DNA of 35,795 nt from Christensenella sp. UBA767 (GCA_002297185.1 DBJV01000071.1:1-35795); one strand, 5' to 3'. Positions 1 through 8,034 are shown, numbered from the stretch's first letter. The notes: a model not told the origin generated them from the sequence alone. A program made the numbers and translations.

Positions 1-55
1 TAGGCTGTCCGTTCAAGTGGCGCTTCCTTGTTCTTCATCTAAATACTGGCTTATT
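1..55. repeat. Right half of a dispersed foldback repeat, cut by the window edge
   Basis: Bases 11-45 nearly match the right half of the complete foldback element at 20924-21052. They share GTTCAAGTGG, the following GCTT/CTTGTTCTTCATCTAAATA stretch and a similar end. The left arm would lie outside the window. The copy sits about 135 bp upstream of the SRP RNA promoter. It is called a repeat only from similarity to the other copies seen here; no terminal duplication or transposase is visible. Confidence 0.65.
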
Positions 56-189
56 TCTATCGTAAAACTGAACGCTATTGAGCAAATAAATTAATTATTA
101 ACGTCCACTATTCCAAATATTAATTCTAAATAAATTAGTCTATTAAATCTCTTTTGCGGATTTTTTCGGTTTATACTTTATAATTTAAC

Positions 190-218
190 TTGCAAAAATC
201 GGGGGTAGATGATATAAT
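190..218 (+). promoter_or_regulatory. SigA-type promoter of the SRP RNA gene
   Basis: A -35 box TTGCAA (190-195) and a perfect -10 box TATAAT (213-218) are separated by 17 bp. The predicted start, about seven bases after the -10 box, coincides with the first base of the terminal helix of the SRP RNA at 225, so promoter and RNA end agree. Confidence 0.85.
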
Positions 219-224
219 CATATC

Positions 225-490
225 ACTGTGCTAGACGGGGAGCCAGCGGTGCCCTGTGAACTGCAATCCGCTATAGCAGTGTCGAACACCATCCGAGGTC
301 TTGTTTATGGTTGGCTGCGCAGTGCAAGGAGTGTCGATATCAAGGTCCCGTGCAATGTCATACTGTGAACCGTGTCAGAGCTTGACCGCAGCAGCACTAA
401 GCAGGCGTTGGCGTGTGCCACGGGGAAACTTTGAAGGAGCCACCTACATTGTTTCCGTTTCGGTATTCATTATCGAAGATGGTGCACAGT
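225..490 (+). ncRNA. ffs: Signal recognition particle RNA, long Firmicutes type with Alu domain
   Basis: This RNA scaffolds the signal recognition particle, binds Ffh and targets ribosomes making membrane or secreted proteins to FtsY. It is about 266 nt, close to the 271-nt scRNA of Bacillus subtilis. The 5' Alu-domain sequence (GACGGGGAG, GGTGCCCTG, then GCAATCCGCTATAGCAG) follows the Bacillus molecule closely. So does the distal part: GAACCGTGTCAG, then GCAGCACTAAGC, then GTGTGCC. The two ends pair perfectly (ACTGTGC at 225-231 with GCACAGT at 484-490), which sets the boundaries. The odd part is the tip of helix 8. Where Bacillus has TCC-GGAA-GGA, this RNA reads GCT-TGAC-CGC, so the usual GGAA tetraloop is missing and the stem below it is altered. 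The partner genes ffh, ftsY and ylxM are about 20 kb downstream. Confidence 0.95.
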
Positions 491-504
491 TTTTTGAAAG
501 TGAA

Positions 505-531
505 AGCGCAACTCAACGAGTTGCGCTTTTT
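505..531 (+). terminator. Rho-independent terminator of the SRP RNA gene
   Basis: A 10-bp perfect stem (AGCGCAACTC, 505-514; GAGTTGCGCT, 518-527) with a 3-nt loop runs directly into five T. It begins 15 bases after the end of the SRP RNA helix. Confidence 0.93.
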
Positions 532-604
532 CATATGATTTTAATTGAATTTTATTCAATAATACTGCGTTTTTTTGATTTGCTTACCGAATATAACGGC
601 TATA

Positions 605-708
605 TCGACGTTTGCGTTTGAACACGATATCGTTTATCGTTCGCAAATCGATGTTTATGTTTGAACACGATATCGTTTATCGTTCGCAAATCGATGTTTA
701 TGTTTGAA
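605..708. repeat. 43-bp tandem repeat, about 2.4 copies
   Basis: Units start at 605, 648 and 691 (period 43 bp), the last truncated at about 708. Each full unit begins TCGAYGTTTRYGTTTGAAC and contains CGATATCG followed by TTTATCGTTCGCAAA. The first two copies differ at only a couple of positions. The repeat lies between the SRP RNA terminator and the 3' end of the convergent ABC permease gene. No function is evident. Confidence 0.9.
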
Positions 709-727
709 ACACACAAAAGTGCTTACA

Positions 728-1561
728 TCATTTTATATCGCGAGCGTCAAATGTGAAGTAGCCGACGAGCGTGGATATTGCGGTATATACGACGGGCATA
801 ACGGTTGCGGCGACGATTTGAGTTGACGTAAGTTTGCCGTATGCTCCGGCGATTGCGGATTGTTGCAAGGGCATAAAATACGTCCAAACGTTGCTGTTTT
901 CTTTGCCGTTCATACCGACGATTGAGGTTATCAGGCTTATGACGATATTGAGCAAGATGTAGGAGCAGAGGCTGATTGCAATTGACGAGCCTGTGCTGCG
1001 TGCAAGGTAGGCAATCATAACGAATATGGACACGGTTGCCATGCCGCTAAGGAGTTGCAAACCGAAGTTGCGCATGAGCATGCCGAAGTCTGCGCCAGAA
1101 AAATCGCCGCTTTTGCCGTCAAACGCATAGAATATTCCGCAAAGTAAAAGTGCAAAGCAGGTGTATGCGACGAACAATGTGTAAAGCGTAATCCATTTTG
1201 AGAAATAGTTGTCAATACGCTTTTCGCCGCGAGCGGTCAAAACCGCAACCGAGCCGCAAGAGAAGTCCTTGCCGATAAATATGCAGGCGATTATTGCTAT
1301 AAATAATTCAACTTGAACGGTTGATGCAGAACCGAAGAGGAGCGCCTTGCGCATTTGCGCAATGAGCGCAATTGCCTCTTGTTTGGCGTATTCTTCGCCG
1401 CCGAAGTCGGAATTTGCCACAACGTTTGCGCCAATCCAGTATGCAGCGTAGGAAATGAGTGCAAGTGTAAACATTATAATAAGCACAATCCAGACGCTTT
1501 TGAGTTTTTTGAGTTTGAAGAAATCGCTTGATAGGGTGCATGCAAAACTATTTCTGTTCAT
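728..1561 (-). CDS. ABC-2 type transporter permease subunit
   Basis: Membrane subunit (277 aa) of an ABC exporter, working with the ATPase encoded just upstream. After a short basic N-terminus comes a first hydrophobic segment (about residues 24-45), then an extracytoplasmic stretch, then five more apolar segments. This six-segment pattern is usual for ABC-2 permeases of the type near lantibiotic-immunity and bacitracin exporters. An ATG at 1561 is chosen because GGGAGGT lies seven bases upstream. It overlaps the 3' end of the ATPase gene by 14 bp, so translation is probably coupled. A longer reading frame to 1651 would run deep into the ATPase gene and has no ribosome binding site. The substrate is unknown; no peptide-precursor or two-component gene is adjacent. 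Confidence 0.88.
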   Translation of the reverse strand: MNRNSFACTLSSDFFKLKKLKSVWIVLIIMFTLALISYAAYWIGANVVANSDFGGEEYAKQEAIALIAQMRKALLFGSASTVQVELFIAIIACIFIGKDFSCGSVAVLTARGEKRIDNYFSKWITLYTLFVAYTCFALLLCGIFYAFDGKSGDFSGADFGMLMRNFGLQLLSGMATVSIFVMIAYLARSTGSSIAISLCSYILLNIVISLITSIVGMNGKENSNVWTYFMPLQQSAIAGAYGKLTSTQIVAATVMPVVYTAISTLVGYFTFDARDIK

Positions 1562-2471
1562 TTGAAAGACCTCCCATAAGCGAAATAAACGTTGATTCCA
1601 AATCACCTTGGCATTGCATGATGTTGAGAACGGGTACGTTGGCGTCTGCAAACATCTTGGCGACTTCGGGAATGCCTTTTGACAAGTCGTAAAGCGCGAG
1701 AGTGTTGTAGGGGAGTATCTCGAAATCGTGCGCGTGGTAATTTTCTACCACGACGTTGAGTGCGACTTTCAAATCTCCCACGACGACTTTGATATAAGGG
1801 CGGCAAAGTTCTTCGAGGTCGCTACCACGCATTTCTTTGACGAGTTTTCCGCCTTCGATGACGCCGTAACTGTTGGCAAGCTTTGCAAGTTCGCTCAAAA
1901 TGTGCGAGGAAATGAGGATTGTGACCTTATCTTCACGGTTTAGCCTGCTTAAAAGTTCTCTCACTTCAAAAATGCCCGTGGGATCGAGTCCGTTGACAGG
2001 CTCGTCGAGAATAAGTATTGACGGATTGCCTATGAGCGCAACTGCGATTGCAAGGCGTTGTTTCATGCCAAGCGAATAATTCTTGACTTTGGTCGGGCTG
2101 TCGGGATCGAGTCCGACTTTGTGAAGAAGTTCCTTCAATGCGTTTTCGTCATAAATTCCCAATGCGAAAGCGACCGCTTTCATATTGTCAAGAGCATTCA
2201 TATGCAAGAGCAGGGAAGGGTTGTCGACGATAGAGCCGATTTTCTTGCGTTCGTATGCCAAAGCGTCGGCGGACTGCGAGCCGTTGATTTTCACTTCGCC
2301 TCTGTCTTGTTTTGCAAGACCGAGAAAAATTCTGATAAGTGTGGTTTTGCCTGCGCCGTTTCTGCCGACAAGACCGTATATTTCGCCTTCGCGTACCGTA
2401 AGGTTTACGTCGTCGAGTATGACTTTTTTGCCGTACGATTTGCAAAGATGCGAGGTTTCAAATACGTTCAT
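1548..2471 (-). CDS. ABC transporter ATP-binding protein
   Basis: ATPase of a two-component exporter (307 aa from the chosen start). It has Walker A GRNGAGKTT near residue 37, the signature YSLGMKQRLAI, Walker B ILILDEP with the catalytic Glu, and a switch His in ISSHILSELAK. The C-terminal 90 residues form the accessory domain seen in BcrA/CcmA-like ATPases. The ATG at 2471 is preceded by TGAGGT; a TTG four codons upstream falls within that binding site and is less likely. The permease gene follows with a 14-bp overlap, and a good promoter lies 30 bp upstream. Drug, peptide or lipid export is possible, but the sequence does not distinguish them. Confidence 0.93.
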   Translation of the reverse strand: MNVFETSHLCKSYGKKVILDDVNLTVREGEIYGLVGRNGAGKTTLIRIFLGLAKQDRGEVKINGSQSADALAYERKKIGSIVDNPSLLLHMNALDNMKAVAFALGIYDENALKELLHKVGLDPDSPTKVKNYSLGMKQRLAIAVALIGNPSILILDEPVNGLDPTGIFEVRELLSRLNREDKVTILISSHILSELAKLANSYGVIEGGKLVKEMRGSDLEELCRPYIKVVVGDLKVALNVVVENYHAHDFEILPYNTLALYDLSKGIPEVAKMFADANVPVLNIMQCQGDLESTFISLMGGLSNEQK

Positions 2472-2498
2472 TTTGTACCTCAATGTATTGATATAGAT

Positions 2499-2527
2499 AT
2501 TGTATCACATAAAGAGAAAGAATACAA
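2499..2527 (-). promoter_or_regulatory. Promoter of the ABC exporter operon
   Basis: Read on the minus strand: TTGTAT (2527-2522), 17 bp, TACAAT (2504-2499). The predicted start near 2492 leaves a leader of about 20 nt that contains the TGAGGT ribosome binding site. Confidence 0.75.
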
Positions 2528-2560
2528 CTTTCCGTAAAAATCACGCAAAAATATTAAATA

Positions 2561-2683
2561 ATACAAATCGTGTATCGATATTCTACAACACATATCGTGT
2601 TATTTGTCGTTATAAAATACACGAAAAGTGTGCGCAAATGCTAAAACATGTGAAATTTTTGCCGAATAACACACGATAAGTGT
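2561..2683. repeat. Four copies of a near-palindromic 13-mer (ACACGATAWGTGT)
   Basis: Copies are at 2561-2573 (ATACAAATCGTGT), 2588-2600 (ACACATATCGTGT), 2619-2631 (ACACGAAAAGTGT) and 2671-2683 (ACACGATAAGTGT). The first two read on the minus strand. The spacer is AT-rich and lies directly upstream of the ABC operon promoter. Repeated partial dyads resemble regulator binding sites, but no regulator gene is adjacent, so this is only a candidate operator cluster. Apart from these copies the 2530-2770 spacer shows nothing else. Confidence 0.45.
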
Positions 2684-2799
2684 ATTTTTTGCTATAAATA
2701 ATGACGAATGCCTTTTAATAACAGAGTGGCGCAATTTTTAATTATTCAAGCGAAAAAGAAAGAATAAATTTTTGACAGATACGGCTAAATTTGACAACG

Positions 2800-2823
2800 A
2801 AAAAAGCGACCGTGAATGGTCGT
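2800..2823 (-). terminator. Terminator of the tRNA-Gly gene
   Basis: On the minus strand CGACC (2822-2818) and GGTCG (2811-2807) form a stem with a 6-nt loop, followed by C and six T (2805-2800). It starts four bases after the tRNA 3' end. Confidence 0.75.
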
Positions 2824-2826
2824 TTG

Positions 2827-2900
2827 TGGAGCGGGCGATGAGAATCGAACTCACGACTAAAGCTTGGGAAGCTTTCGTTTTACCATTAAACTACGCCCGC
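2827..2900 (-). tRNA. tRNA-Gly, anticodon UCC
   Basis: A 74-nt cloverleaf on the minus strand. The acceptor stem is GCGGGCG with CGCCCGC, the D arm follows with GTTTAATGGTAAAAC, the anticodon stem-loop is AAAGC-TTCCCAA-GCTTT, and the T loop reads GTTCGATTC. The discriminator base is U and the CCA end is encoded (2829-2827). UCC reads GGA and, by wobble, other Gly codons. It stands alone, with its own promoter and terminator. Confidence 0.96.
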
Positions 2901-2913
2901 AGGTTACGCTATG

Positions 2914-2941
2914 ATTTTAGCACAAGGGCAAAATTTGTCAA
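2914..2941 (-). promoter_or_regulatory. Promoter of the tRNA-Gly gene
   Basis: On the minus strand, consensus TTGACA (2941-2936), a 16-bp spacer and TAAAAT (2919-2914), placing the transcription start a few bases upstream of the mature tRNA 5' end at 2900. Confidence 0.8.
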
Positions 2942-3036
2942 ACGAATTGAGTAATTTGCCTTTTGGCGTTTTTATCGTTTGGTGCTTGTAACGCATACGG
3001 TTTTTGACGATTGTTTAACAATTGCTCCGTTATCGG

Positions 3037-3065
3037 TTGATTTTTTGTTATTTTGAGTTTATACT
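3037..3065 (+). promoter_or_regulatory. Promoter of the ileS operon
   Basis: TTGATT (3037-3042), 17 bp, TATACT (3060-3065). The leader to the ATG at 3098 is only about 26 nt, so there is no room for a T-box riboswitch of the kind that often precedes ileS in Firmicutes. Confidence 0.75.
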
Positions 3066-3097
3066 TATTTTATCTTAAGATGATTTTGAGGAATTAT

Positions 3098-6000
3098 ATG
3101 TACAAACCTGTAGAAACAAATCTTAATTTCGTTGACAGAGAAAAAGAAGTTCTCGAATTTTGGAAACAAGAGGACATTTTCAAAAAGAGCGTTGAAAAGA
3201 ATGAGGGCAATCCCGAATTCAGTTTTTACGACGGACCGCCGACGGCAAACGGCAAGCCGCACATCGGGCATATTCTTACCCGTGTTATGAAAGACATTAT
3301 CCCTCGTTACAAGACGATGAAGGGATATCACGTTTTGCGTAAGGCAGGCTGGGACACTCACGGACTTCCCGTAGAACTCGAAGTCGAAAAAATGCTCGGC
3401 ATAGACGGAAAACAAGAGATTGAAAAGTATGGCATCGAGCCTTTTATCAAAAAGTGCAAAGAATCCGTATGGAAATACAGCAACGAATGGCGCAAAATGT
3501 CCGACCGTATAGGTTATTGGGCGGATATGGACAATCCCTACGTCACGTACGATAACAACTACATCGAATCGGTGTGGTGGGCTATCAAGCAAATGGCGGA
3601 CAAGGGACTTATCTACAAAGGCTACAAAATCGTGCCTTATTGTCCTCGTTGCGGAACGGCTCTTTCTTCTCACGAAGTGGCGCAAGGCTACAAGGACGTG
3701 GAAGAGACTTCCGTATTCGTCAAATTTGCGCTCAAAGACGTGGAAAACACTTATTTCCTCGCTTGGACAACGACGCCTTGGACGCTTCCGTCCAACGTTG
3801 CGCTTTGTATGAACGGAAAAGAGGATTATACCAAGATTAAAGTTGGTGACGAGTATTATATACTCGCCGATGCGCTTATTCCGACGTTGTTTGAAGAAGG
3901 CAACTTTGAAAAAGTGGATACCAAGAAGGGCAGCGAGTACGAATACACCGAGTATATTCCGCTTTTCGATTACGAGACGGGCGCAAAGGAAAAGGCGTAC
4001 TATATCGTCAACGATTCTTACGTAACTCTTACCGACGGTACGGGTATCGTTCATATTGCTCCTGCATTCGGCGAGGACGACAGCAAGGTCGGCAAAAAAT
4101 ACAATCTCCCGTTCGTTCAAATGGTTGACGACAGAGGCAGATTCAAAGACGCAGTATATGATTTCAAGGGACTTTTCTGCAAGGACGCGGACAAGTACAT
4201 CATCGAGAAATTGAAGGGTGAAAACAAACTTTTCAAGACGCTCAGATTTACCCACAGTTATCCGTTCTGCTGGCGTTGCGATACTCCGTTGCTTTACTAT
4301 GCACGTTCAAGCTGGTTTGTGAAGATGACGGCGGTCAAAGAACAACTTCTCGTCGCAAACGATTCCGTAAACTGGATGCCCGATACCATCAAAAACGGTC
4401 GTATGGGCAACTTCCTCGAAAACGTCATTGACTGGGGCATTTCCCGTGAAAGATATTGGGGTACTCCGCTCCCGATTTGGGTGTGCAACAAGTGCGGAAA
4501 GATTCACGTTATCGGCTCGAGAGAGGAATTGCGTGAAAAAGCGCATCTCGACCACGACGTTGAATTGCATCGTCCGTATATCGATGAAGTTAAGTGGGAA
4601 TGCGAGTGCGGCGGAGAGATGGTTCGTACTCCCGAAGTGCTTGACTGCTGGTTCGATTCCGGTTCAATGCCGTTTGCACAATGGCATTATCCGTTTGAAA
4701 ATAAGGAAACGTTTGAAAAAGTGTTCCCTGCGGACTTCATTTCCGAGGCTATCGACCAAACGAGAGGCTGGTTCTATACCTTGCTTGCGGTCAATACGGT
4801 GCTTTTCGGACGCGCGCCTTTCAAAAACTGCATAGTTTTGGGACACGTCAACGACAAAGACGGCATCAAAATGTCCAAACATAAGGGCAACGTCGTAGAT
4901 CCGTGGACTGTTCTCGACAAGCAGGGCGCTGACGCTACGAGATGGTATTTCTATACCACCAGCGCGCCGTGGCTCCCGTCACGTTTCCATGCAGACACCG
5001 TAAGCGAGTCTCAACGCAAGTTTATGGGTACGCTTTGGAATACCTATGCGTTCTTCGTTCTCTATGCGGAAATCGATAAATTCAATCCCATGGAGCATAA
5101 ACTCGAAGATCAGCAATTGACGACTATGGACAAGTGGATTTTGTCAGGTCTCAATTCGCTCATCAAGTTCGTTGACGAAGGACTTAACGAATACAAGATC
5201 ACGGAGACTTCTCGTGCAATCGGCGACTTTGTGGATATCCTTTCCAACTGGTATGTACGCCGTTCGCGCGACCGTTTCTGGGGCAGCGATATGTCAAAGA
5301 ACAAAGAGGCGGCTTATACAACGCTTTATACCGTCCTTTCCACGTTGAGCAAGATTATTGCGCCGTACGTTCCGTTTATGGCGGAAGAGATTTATCAAAA
5401 TCTCGTGCGCAACTTCGATAAAGACGCACCCGAAAGCGTGCATCTTTGCTCTTTCCCCGTGGCAGACGAGAAGATGATCGATAAGAAACTCGAGACAGGC
5501 ATGGGCGACGTGCTTAAACTCGTCGTACTCGGCAGAGCCGCAAGGAACAAGTCCAACCTCAAGAACAGACAACCGCTTGCAAAACTCTTCTATAACGGCA
5601 GATACGAACTCCCGCAAAGCCTCAAAGAACTCGTCGAGGACGAACTCAACGTCAAGTCGGTCGAAGTTTCGGATACCAGCGACGGATTTATCAATTACGA
5701 ACTCAAGCCGCAACTTAAGACGCTCGGCCCCAAATACGGCAGTTTGCTCGGCGCAATCAGAAACGTATTGCAAGAGCGTGCTAGCGAAATCGTAGCAGCG
5801 GTCAAGAGAGGCGATTTGTTCAAATTCAACGCAAACGGCAGAGACGTCGAACTTTCGCAAGACGACTTGCTTATCAGCATGAAGAATAAAGAAGGATATT
5901 CCAGCGAAAGTGACGGAGAAACCACCGTTGTTCTCGATACCGCACTCAACGAAGAGCTTATTCTCGAGGGTGTGGAAAGAGAAATTGTATCAAAGATACA

Positions 6001-6205
6001 AAACATGAGAAAAGAGGCTGGTTTCGAGGTCACCGATCATATCGTAATCGGCTACCACGCCGAAGGCATTGCAAAGCAAGTTTTGCAAAAAGCCGACTTC
6101 CTCAAAGACGTCCTTGCAGACGGCATATCCGAGCATTTGGACGGATTTACAAAAGAGTGCGATATCAACGGCGATAACGTCATGATATCCGTTAAGAAAG
6201 CGTAA
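3098..6205 (+). CDS. ileS: Isoleucyl-tRNA synthetase, long (type 2-like) form
   Basis: Charges tRNA-Ile with isoleucine in the cytoplasm. The class I signatures are PHIGH (HIGH at residues 55-58) and KMSKH (591-595). The CP1 editing domain lies between them, with GWDTHGLPVE upstream and TTPWTLPSN inside. Two cysteine clusters that could bind zinc are visible: CPRCG in the editing region, and CNKCG with CECGG before the KMSKH loop. The C-terminal half holds the anticodon-binding helical domain. At 1035 aa it is longer than the 920-940 aa type 1 enzymes of E. coli or B. subtilis. It resembles the IleS2/eukaryote-like group, which is known for tolerance to mupirocin. The ATG at 3098 follows TGAGGAA; an upstream extension of 15 codons lacks a binding site. 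Its stop overlaps the next start by one base. Confidence 0.97.
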   Translation: MYKPVETNLNFVDREKEVLEFWKQEDIFKKSVEKNEGNPEFSFYDGPPTANGKPHIGHILTRVMKDIIPRYKTMKGYHVLRKAGWDTHGLPVELEVEKMLGIDGKQEIEKYGIEPFIKKCKESVWKYSNEWRKMSDRIGYWADMDNPYVTYDNNYIESVWWAIKQMADKGLIYKGYKIVPYCPRCGTALSSHEVAQGYKDVEETSVFVKFALKDVENTYFLAWTTTPWTLPSNVALCMNGKEDYTKIKVGDEYYILADALIPTLFEEGNFEKVDTKKGSEYEYTEYIPLFDYETGAKEKAYYIVNDSYVTLTDGTGIVHIAPAFGEDDSKVGKKYNLPFVQMVDDRGRFKDAVYDFKGLFCKDADKYIIEKLKGENKLFKTLRFTHSYPFCWRCDTPLLYYARSSWFVKMTAVKEQLLVANDSVNWMPDTIKNGRMGNFLENVIDWGISRERYWGTPLPIWVCNKCGKIHVIGSREELREKAHLDHDVELHRPYIDEVKWECECGGEMVRTPEVLDCWFDSGSMPFAQWHYPFENKETFEKVFPADFISEAIDQTRGWFYTLLAVNTVLFGRAPFKNCIVLGHVNDKDGIKMSKHKGNVVDPWTVLDKQGADATRWYFYTTSAPWLPSRFHADTVSESQRKFMGTLWNTYAFFVLYAEIDKFNPMEHKLEDQQLTTMDKWILSGLNSLIKFVDEGLNEYKITETSRAIGDFVDILSNWYVRRSRDRFWGSDMSKNKEAAYTTLYTVLSTLSKIIAPYVPFMAEEIYQNLVRNFDKDAPESVHLCSFPVADEKMIDKKLETGMGDVLKLVVLGRAARNKSNLKNRQPLAKLFYNGRYELPQSLKELVEDELNVKSVEVSDTSDGFINYELKPQLKTLGPKYGSLLGAIRNVLQERASEIVAAVKRGDLFKFNANGRDVELSQDDLLISMKNKEGYSSESDGETTVVLDTALNEELILEGVEREIVSKIQNMRKEAGFEVTDHIVIGYHAEGIAKQVLQKADFLKDVLADGISEHLDGFTKECDINGDNVMISVKKA

Positions 6206-7065
6206 TGAGAGTTGCACCCGATTGGAAAGATTATACCGTCATCGCAACCGGCGACGGCGAAAAACTCGAAAAGTGGGGGGATTATACGCTTTTGCGCCCC
6301 GATCCGCAAGTCATTTGGCACGCAAAGAAACCGCTGCGCTCATACGAGGGCATCGACGCGGTTTACGAGCGTAGCCAGACGGGTGGCGGTATGTGGAAGT
6401 ACAAGAGGAATATTCCGTCCGAATTCGTCATTTCGTGGCGCGATTTGAAGTTCTCGCTCAAATTGATGGGCTTCAAGCATACGGGACTTTTCCCCGAGCA
6501 AGCCGTCAATTGGGACAGAATGATGAATCTCATCTCAAACGCAGGCAGACCTATAAGCGTGCTTAACCTTTTCGGTTACACGGGTGCGGCGTCCGTTGCG
6601 TGCCTCAAAGCAGGTGCGAGCGTGTGCCACGTGGATAGCGCAAAGGCTATGGTGGAGCGTGCAGGCGATAACGTGCGCCTCAGCGGTCTTGATAACAGCG
6701 GAATGCGCTATATAATCGACGATTGCTTTAAGTTCTGCCAAAGGGAAATCAGGCGCGGCAGAAAATACGACGCAATTATCCTCGATCCGCCGAGTTTCGG
6801 AAGAGGTCCAAACGGCGAGAAATGGAAGATCGAAGAGGGAATATCCGAACTTGTGGAACTCGTGGCGAACCTTTTGAGCGATGAACCGTTGTTTGTGTGC
6901 CTCAATAGTTACACGACGGGATTGCAACCCACGGTTATGGCAAATATCCTCAAACTCGCACTCGGAAAAAACGCGATTATCGATGCCGACGAGATTGGTC
7001 TTGCTACGCAAGAAGGGCTTATTCTTCCGCAAGGTTGCACGGCTTTTGCAACTTTCAAAAACTGA
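6205..7065 (+). CDS. Class I SAM-dependent methyltransferase, RlmI-like
   Basis: Probably methylates rRNA using S-adenosylmethionine (286 aa). The AdoMet-binding motif is LNLFGYTGAASVACLKAGA (around residues 114-132), with an acidic motif II in CHVDSAKAM. The motif DPPSFGRG contains the DPPxF signature of the RlmI/RlmL type (PF10672 group). No N-terminal PUA domain is present, so it is shorter than E. coli RlmI (about 396 aa) and corresponds mainly to the central and catalytic parts. The start ATG shares its A with the ileS stop (TAATG), which implies translational coupling. The neighbouring pseudouridine synthase supports an RNA modification role. The target base cannot be told from sequence. 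Confidence 0.87.
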   Translation: MRVAPDWKDYTVIATGDGEKLEKWGDYTLLRPDPQVIWHAKKPLRSYEGIDAVYERSQTGGGMWKYKRNIPSEFVISWRDLKFSLKLMGFKHTGLFPEQAVNWDRMMNLISNAGRPISVLNLFGYTGAASVACLKAGASVCHVDSAKAMVERAGDNVRLSGLDNSGMRYIIDDCFKFCQREIRRGRKYDAIILDPPSFGRGPNGEKWKIEEGISELVELVANLLSDEPLFVCLNSYTTGLQPTVMANILKLALGKNAIIDADEIGLATQEGLILPQGCTAFATFKN

Positions 7066-7120
7066 CGAAAAACCGACGAACAGACGAATAACATCAAAAA
7101 TACACTACGGAAATACAATT

Positions 7121-7837
7121 ATGACTTATAAAGATTTGAAAATCGTATATGAAGACAATCACGTGCTTGTCGTTGTAAAACCCTACGACGTACCTGTGCA
7201 AGCCGACGAAAGCGGCGATCCCGATATGGTCAATATGCTCAAACAATACCTTGTCGAGACTTACAACAAGCCGGGCGAGGCATATCTCGGGCTTGTGCAT
7301 AGACTTGACAGACCTACGGGCGGAGTTATGGTGTTTGCAAAAACGTCCAAAGCGGCGGCTCGCCTTTGCCAAGCCATAAGAGACGGTGAAGTGGAGAAGA
7401 GATACCTTGCAATAGTTGACGGCGCGCCGAGATATAAGGCGGACAAACTCACTTGCTATCTCAAGAAATTTGCAGATACAAACACGGTTAAGGTTGTTCC
7501 TGCACTTTCCGAAGGTGCAAAATATGCCGAACTCGATTACAAAGTGCTTTGCTCCAAGCAAGACGTGAGCCTTTTGCTCGTCAATCTCGTGACGGGACGC
7601 GGACATCAAATCAGAGTGCAACTGTCCAATATGGGCAATCCCATCGTCGGCGACAAGAAGTACGGAAAGAGCGAAAAGAGCAAATATCCGCTTTGTCTGT
7701 GGGCGTGCGAACTCAAATTCAAACACCCTGTATCGGGCAAAGAAATGACTTTCAGAGTGTATCCGCCCGAAGTCGCTCCGTGGACGATTTTCGATATGGA
7801 CGCATACCTCAATATCAGCATCAAAAACTGCTATTGA
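7121..7837 (+). CDS. RluA-family pseudouridine synthase
   Basis: Isomerises uridine to pseudouridine in RNA (238 aa). The catalytic motif is HRLDRPTGG (residues 60-68), with Asp63 as the nucleophile. It is followed by the family motifs KRYLAIVDG and GRGHQIRVQL. There is no N-terminal S4 domain, so it is a short member and could act on rRNA or tRNA. The ATG at 7121 matches the start of family homology (DLKIVYEDNHVLVVVKP). The binding site is weak (GGAAA), which fits a gene read through from the methyltransferase 55 bp upstream. It is the last gene before a strong bidirectional terminator. Confidence 0.9.
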   Translation: MTYKDLKIVYEDNHVLVVVKPYDVPVQADESGDPDMVNMLKQYLVETYNKPGEAYLGLVHRLDRPTGGVMVFAKTSKAAARLCQAIRDGEVEKRYLAIVDGAPRYKADKLTCYLKKFADTNTVKVVPALSEGAKYAELDYKVLCSKQDVSLLLVNLVTGRGHQIRVQLSNMGNPIVGDKKYGKSEKSKYPLCLWACELKFKHPVSGKEMTFRVYPPEVAPWTIFDMDAYLNISIKNCY

Positions 7838-8001
7838 GCCGTTTAGATACTCGATTTACTATTAAAGCCATTGATAAATCGAATATTGAAAACAAACGAA
7901 TAATCGCAAAATTTATATACTAAATTTAAGTGCAAATTTGCATATGAAACGGGTTGAAATTTCGTAAAGATTTGCATAAACTTTTTTAACAATATCAACA
8001 C

Positions 8002-8034
8002 AAAAAAGCGCCTCGAATTTCGAGGCGTTTTTTT
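8002..8034. terminator. Bidirectional terminator after the ileS operon
   Basis: An 8-bp stem (8009-8016 with 8020-8027; CGCCTCGA with TCGAGGCG) has six A on the left and seven T on the right, so it can stop transcription from both sides. It separates the ileS operon from the convergent minus-strand genes. Confidence 0.93.

Noticed and set aside
301..621. A 106-residue open reading frame on the plus strand
   Set aside because: It lies mostly within the SRP RNA and its terminator, has no ribosome binding site, and its translation is unlike any protein family.
2942..3097. T-box riboswitch before ileS
   Set aside because: The leader downstream of the best promoter is about 26 nt and no T-box motif or specifier hairpin is seen.
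3065..4255. A long minus-strand reading frame antisense to ileS (396 codons)
   Set aside because: It is a by-product of codon use in ileS; the plus-strand protein is clearly conserved and the antisense frame has no start context or family features. Similar long antisense frames opposite pta (11199-12212), ackA (12273-13415) and plsX (14109-15287) were dismissed for the same reason.
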